The notes beneath the pieces were generated by a model, which saw only the letters and a list, made by a program, of their open reading frames with translations, was not told the DNA's origin and searched no databases. A stretch of 64,000 bases of DNA from positions 186,001 to 250,000 of the forward strand of contig BGZK01000544.1 in the NCBI GenBank assembly GCA_005406025.1, read 5' to 3'. Source of the DNA: Eumeta japonica. Taxonomy: Eukaryota; Arthropoda; Insecta; Lepidoptera; Psychidae. Shown here in pieces: positions 59,291 through 64,000 of the stretch (positions are counted from its first letter, which is position 1; each line of letters starts with the position of its first letter). A program made the position numbers and the translations under genes.

Positions 59291-60185
59291 TAGTGAGATA
59301 TGGTTTTTTATATCTTTACCGCCTTAAGGAAGATATCGTATAATATTTCAACATCGTATCAGACGCCATGAGGGATGTAACTCGGATTAGCCGAGGCATG
59401 GATGCGAGTTTATACATGCGCGATTGACAGCGCGCTCGATTTAGAGGAATGAGAAAAAGTGCTGCTTACACCGCTTTGAGCTGTGGTTAAGATAGCTAAT
59501 CAATAACAAATCAACCCTACCAAGACTCATGAACAAAGAAAATGAGAATTCCAGCTATAACGATAGTTTTGAAATAATCTTAAAGCACATTCTTATTTTT
59601 AAGGTAATCTTGTGCTTAACCTGTATAGGTTTAGCACACAAGCCTGTGTATGCTTGTTAAATTATATGCTATAAACTATATGACGGTGTCTTAAGTTTAA
59701 ATAAATTATAGGCGTTATCATTTTTGTTTCGTATATTTTCGGACATATGTATTACTGAAACACTCATAAGTCGTACGTACATACAAAAGGATCATTAATT
59801 AAAGACCATAGAGCTCAGTAGATGCGTAGATGAATCAGGTTCATGTTCCTACTTACACACTTGACCTCTCTGCCGTACCTTTTTCCGTTCCCGTTTTCGT
59901 TACGATTTCCAACATCGATTTCTATTTCATTCGTGGAGTTCGTTCTCGGTCACAGTATTCTTGAAAATAGTAAAGTTTCTTATTCAATTACATTTTTTAG
60001 TGTATCATTGTGTCTAATGATGTTAAAAAATAAAATATGCCATTTAAAAATATGTATACTGTGTTTCATTACTAAAGTCATACAGACAAACAACACAGAT
60101 AAATAACATCCAGTGATTTAAATTATTTATCACCAACAGCCTAGTTAGTAATAAGGTCGGTCGTCTGCGACGTATGGTACTGTCG
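59291..60185. other. Non-coding spacer
   Basis: Mixed to AT-rich DNA. An imperfect inverted repeat CTTGTGCTTAACCT...AGGTTTAGCACACAAG lies at about 59609-59643. Nothing else. Confidence 0.4.
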
Positions 60186-60545
60186 TAGAGCAACTGTGGT
60201 TCTGTATTATATTACACGACACTTCTGTGATAGAGTCATACTGTGGTCAACTTGGCTGCTGCCATTGTATTTCACCGGTCGAGCCATCCTGTTGAAATAC
60301 CACACTCTCACAGAATACGGATGTGACGCAGCAGCTTCCGCCATAGCGTTAGGTCCAGTGAGTAACAGTTTCGATGATCTACTTTCCTCTCATCCCTCTT
60401 CATTATCTGGATTCCCCTCAATTAGATATTCTATTCCCTCCCAAGTGGTGAGCAACGCGCTGGTGACTCTTCTGGGGCTGTGATTGTCCGTGGGCGACGG
60501 TGACCATCTACGCTCTGATGGCCTCGCCTGCTCGTTTGTCCCTCC
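60186..60545 (-). repeat. Lepidopteran-type interspersed repeat, copy C
   Basis: On the minus strand: ACAAACGAGCAGGCGAGGCC, ATGGTCACCGTCGCCCACGG, AGAGTCACCAGCGCGTTGCT, AGAATATCTAATTGAGG, GTTACTCACTGGACC, GCGGAAGCTGCTGCGTCAC, CTGTGAGAGTGTGGTATTTC and GCAGCCAAGTTGACCACAG. Same block order as copies A and B, with the GGAAGCTGCT segment present. The plus frame at 60196-60483 is a repeat artefact. Confidence 0.8.
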
Positions 60546-62215
60546 AATATTTTACAAAAATAAAATGGGTCACATGTTCGAACGCTATTGTCTGTACCAC
60601 TGGATGTCTATTTATAATTCATATGCAATTTGAAAACTTATTCGATTATTAAAGCGAGTGATAATCAATTAAGTTTAAATATCGTTTTTACGCCTGCGTA
60701 ATGGAGCAGGCGTATAACAATTTACGAAGACATTTGTAATGTCTTTGTGTATTGTTCGTTCATGCATTCGTTTCAGCCAGTGGACATCCATTGCCTCTTC
60801 CCTAAATTTCCACGGCGTACGATCTTGGGCCACCTGCAACCAAAAGTGCCACTTATATCTTGACTAGGGTTAAGGATTCAGTTTCCAATCGGCGCAACGC
60901 ATAAGGTGGTAATAAAACTTTATACGACACTATTACACATTGTCGTTTTTATTATGGCGTGTGAGATTAAAATTTCATGAAAATTATATTTTCTTCTACG
61001 TATATTATAATTAGATTAACTAAAAATTCAAAATTGTACCTAGCTACATAAAAGTAAATGTAAAACTAATTGATGACAGATGTTCATTTTCAAAAATATA
61101 TATTTTTTATTTTTCTTATCAACTACAGTTAAGCACTTTTATTGCAGTGATAACAATGATATATCAAAAATTTATGTACTTTTTTAAACACTAGGCCTTT
61201 ATTTTGTGGGATAATACAAAATATGTAAGTGGGAGATCTATATAATTTATATGTACATTTAATTTTTATGTAATGAGATTATTTACAAGATCAATACGAT
61301 AAGACCTATCTGTTCTACTACGCCATCTTAAAGAAGTTCATTAATATTAACGGCTACATTTGCCGAACTTAAATAATGGGTAAAGTTTAACTTAGGGAAC
61401 ATGAAAAAGTTACATTTAACCCTTTATTTTCGTTGTTCTTAATAAAATAAATATAAAAGTGTAGTTTTATCGCTGTATTAAGTATCTGCTCTATAGATTT
61501 CATGGCCGTGAATAAACGATGAATTGGCATAAATGTGTTTTTTCATTAAATAATAATTCCGTATGTAAGTGTGTCCTATTTAAATGGTCATTGTAGATTT
61601 TTTGATTACAGTACAATTTTTTGGTTTTGTATTTATTCACATTTTATTTATTTAATCTTACCACTAAATGTGAAAAGATGTAATGTTGCTGTAAACTGTA
61701 AAAAAGGACATCTGTCGTTAGAGTTCTACATTATAAGGTAAAATGATCACAAATTTTGAGGGACAAAAAACTTTTCTAAATGTACTATAGATGGCACTTA
61801 AAAATATTTTTTTCAAAGTATTTTGACAATTTTTCTTATCATTGTATTACACTAGACTTCTAATAAGTACAATATTAATAAAGTGCCTAAAAAATGAAAT
61901 ATCTCATTATGCAAAAACTCGATCTAAAGTGTATTAATGATGCCTAGTACACGTTACATCGGTTTTGAAAATCCCTAGGCAAATCCGTTATCGTTTAAAG
62001 ACAAAATGTTGTTCGTTATATATTTTACTTATTATAGTTATTTTACAAATTTCACCGTAGTTCCATAACGGCATAGAAAAAATGGGTTTACACTTTTGGA
62101 AGCAAAAAGATAACGGAGCGATATTTTTATTTCACTCTTAGTGAAAGTAAGTAATTTATAAAACTGTACTAAGGGAACATACCTATGCTACTTGCTTTCA
62201 CTCGCGGCTCCCCCT
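60546..62215. other. AT-rich spacer
   Basis: AT-rich. A 9-bp stem-loop TACGCCTGC/GCAGGCGTA lies at 60689-60714. No gene recognised. Confidence 0.45.
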
Positions 62216-62570
62216 GCATATATGTAATAATAATGATAATTATACTGACATTGATAGTAGCAGTGAGAGTGACGTGATGGTGACGGTGACAATGATAATG
62301 ATAATTATATGATATGAGTATGGTACTAGAGATGGTAAAGGTAATAACAATAGTAATCATATTGATTATGATAACGATAACTATAACGTTAAAGGTAATG
62401 ATTACGACAACTATAACGATAATGACAATTTTAATGGTAATGATAATAATAACGATAATGATACCGCTAATGGCAATGATAACAGTGATAACAATGTTAA
62501 TGATAATGATAGTTATAAATATAGTGATAGGGATAGTAAAAGGGATAACGATAACGATATAATATAAATA
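62216..62570. repeat. Degenerate GAT/AAT/AAC trinucleotide array
   Basis: About 350 bp built from purine-purine-pyrimidine triplets (GAT, AAT, GGT, AAC, AGT) on the plus strand, with only scattered breaks. It leaves both strands open, producing Ile/Val/Met/Thr-rich conceptual proteins (62169-62582 minus, 62314-62562 plus) that are not genes. Confidence 0.9.
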
Positions 62571-62599
62571 TATATTTTTCAATACCTTGATAATTAAGA

Positions 62600-62985
62600 T
62601 AAGGATTCCTAATAATTTTCACAGAACATTAAAAACGTATCAAAAAATCTTTCATTGGCTTTTTTTGGCTCCTATTATTTTTTTTTAATTCAGTCAAATT
62701 TTAAATTTTATTCTCAATAATTCTCACGGAACCCTAAAAATATACCGAATATCGAACCGAAATATCGAATATACCTTTACTCACTTTCAGTTGTCTCCAT
62801 TCACCAGTGCCATATCATTTTTTTTTTAATTTGTTAAACTATAAGGGTTTTTTGTAATCCTCACGAAATCCTAAAGGAGAATCAAACCATTGATATTTTT
62901 TATTGACAGTTGATTCAATTGCAATAAAATTATCCCATTTTCAGATTTTTCTATTCTTTCACGAAGGAACCCTAAATGTGTATTA
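62600..62985 (-). repeat. Degenerate tandem units ending in GGAACCCTAAA
   Basis: Four related words: TTTTCACAGAACATTAAAAA, ATTCTCACGGAACCCTAAAA, AATCCTCACGAAATCCTAAA and CTTTCACGAAGGAACCCTAA. Their TCAC starts are at 62619, 62724, 62861 and 62959. They read as the reverse complement of the GGGTTCCGT start motif seen at 28407 and 30051, so this looks like a run of truncated copies of that family. Confidence 0.5.
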
Positions 62986-63425
62986 TTGTTATAATTTATA
63001 TCAAAATTCAAGAAAATATTTTTCAGTGTTTGATGATTGAAGAATCGTCAAATAATATTCTTTTTACATATTATTTAACCATATTGATCATTAAACATAA
63101 AATTGTCGGGCAACTGCCACGCAACATCCTGGTGAAAAATGTTTTCAACCGATTTGTTGTAAGCTAAAAAGGCGTGGCTCATTCGTAAAGTCACTCCTTT
63201 CTAAAAGATCCACCAATTGGAGTAATCACGGACATGTGTGTATTAGTGTTTAATAGCACAAAAAGTTCTGAAAAGCTAATAAAATTTTACCGTATTATTC
63301 TAATTATACCATAATTTTAGAATAAATTGCGCTTTTATGTATAAAACTTAGAAGTAGTTTTCCGTGAAACTGAGTTTCTTTGACCGTAAATTAGCATTTA
63401 GCACAAAATTTAACGTTTTTCTGTA
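62986..63425. other. AT-rich spacer
   Basis: AT-rich DNA with nothing recognisable. Confidence 0.45.
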
Positions 63426-63555
63426 ATACAGCCGAACAACGCCATCTCTCGACACTTTAGCTTTTTGTAATCGTTTCGAATCGCCTTAATAAAGAGAAAA
63501 CCTTGCTCGGCGCGAGGGTGCGTAGGCGTACGCCCACGCGCCACGTACAAATTTG
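63426..63555. other. Small GC-rich patch
   Basis: CAACGCCATCTCTCGACAC followed by CTCGGCGCGAGGGTGCG and GTAGGCGTACGCCCACGCGCC, which contains the palindrome GGCGTACGCC. No coding content. Confidence 0.3.
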
Positions 63556-64000
63556 TTGAATTGGATTATAACAATAAATTTTTGTGTCATGTAAGCAATA
63601 TTTTATGTATGATTGTCACTTTAAAGTCCATCTAGAATGACTACACAGATTTCATTAATTCATTTTACTCTGTGAAAACTTATAAGATACTTAAGGAAAT
63701 GATTTTCCGTTATTCAACGAAAAATGAATAGGACAGCCTTCCTGAAATATCCTTTAGGAATACTATCCTGTTTATTTTCAGCCGCTTTATAACGCGGCGT
63801 TTTTGTGTTCAACATGCTTGAGAGTTTTGTAACCACTCATGTTATCAGTGATGTCATATATACCCCAGATGTGATTCTATTCTTGGCCTTAGAAATACAT
63901 TCAAAAACATTCAATATGAGATGAAAAGAGTCACTCTCGCTTCACGGTTTACTACAGTGCATGCAATTTTCTAAATTACGAATCTCAAGTTTGCCCTACA
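63556..64000. other. AT-rich end of window
   Basis: AT-rich DNA with nothing recognisable. Confidence 0.45.

Noticed and set aside
62169..62582. 137-codon Ile/Val-rich antisense frame
   Set aside because: It is the translation of a GAT/AAT/AAC trinucleotide array and is not a protein.
1..64000. CRISPR array, bacterial operon or integrated prophage
   Set aside because: No regularly spaced identical repeats, no ribosome-binding-site-spaced ORFs; composition and repeats are those of an insect genome.

Overview
This 64 kb window reads as AT-rich intergenic or intronic DNA from an insect, most likely a moth or butterfly (Lepidoptera). The assignment rests on interspersed repeats recognised from memory, not on a database search. 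They are: three copies of a repeat carrying the CCGCCCATGGACACT-type core; an RTE-type LINE 3' tail ending in TATAATATTAGTA; several pieces of the GGGTTCCGTA...GACAGAC family; and a repeat with an ACCGACGGCTTAA core. I found no convincing host protein-coding exon, rRNA or functional tRNA. Every long open frame lies in a GC-rich island, a simple repeat or a transposon remnant, except one unassigned antisense frame near 18.4-18.8 kb.

The clearest coding material is from mobile elements. A nearly full-length but dead mariner transposase (DD34D type) lies on the minus strand at about 41.06-42.08 kb. A decayed LINE reverse-transcriptase region lies on the plus strand at about 52.34-53.53 kb. Non-coding elements include a MITE-like element with terminal inverted repeats at 2.15-2.33 kb (half copy at 29.57 kb), a second MITE-like element at 34.44-34.59 kb, the three-copy repeat (12.8, 48.5 and 60.2 kb), and arrays of degenerate tandem units at 12.3-12.8, 19.0-20.0, 50.6-51.1 and 62.6-63.0 kb.

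Scattered through the AT-rich background are about twenty-five short GC-rich islands. They hold CpG-rich stretches, homeobox-type ATTA/TTTATG motifs, CCAAT boxes, CRE (TGACGTCA) sites and G- or C-run clusters. Strong islands with no readable exon fit the cis-regulatory landscape of a developmental gene outside the window. That is inference; cross-species conservation would decide it.

The most unusual features are structural: one perfect 36-bp palindrome at 6390 and four near-perfect short-loop hairpins (arms 17-28 bp) at 15860, 32867, 38280 and 49410. The single mismatch in each of three hairpins is a CpG-to-TpG (equivalently G:U-compatible) change, suggesting recent inverted duplications or constrained stems. 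I saw no clearly novel multi-gene system.
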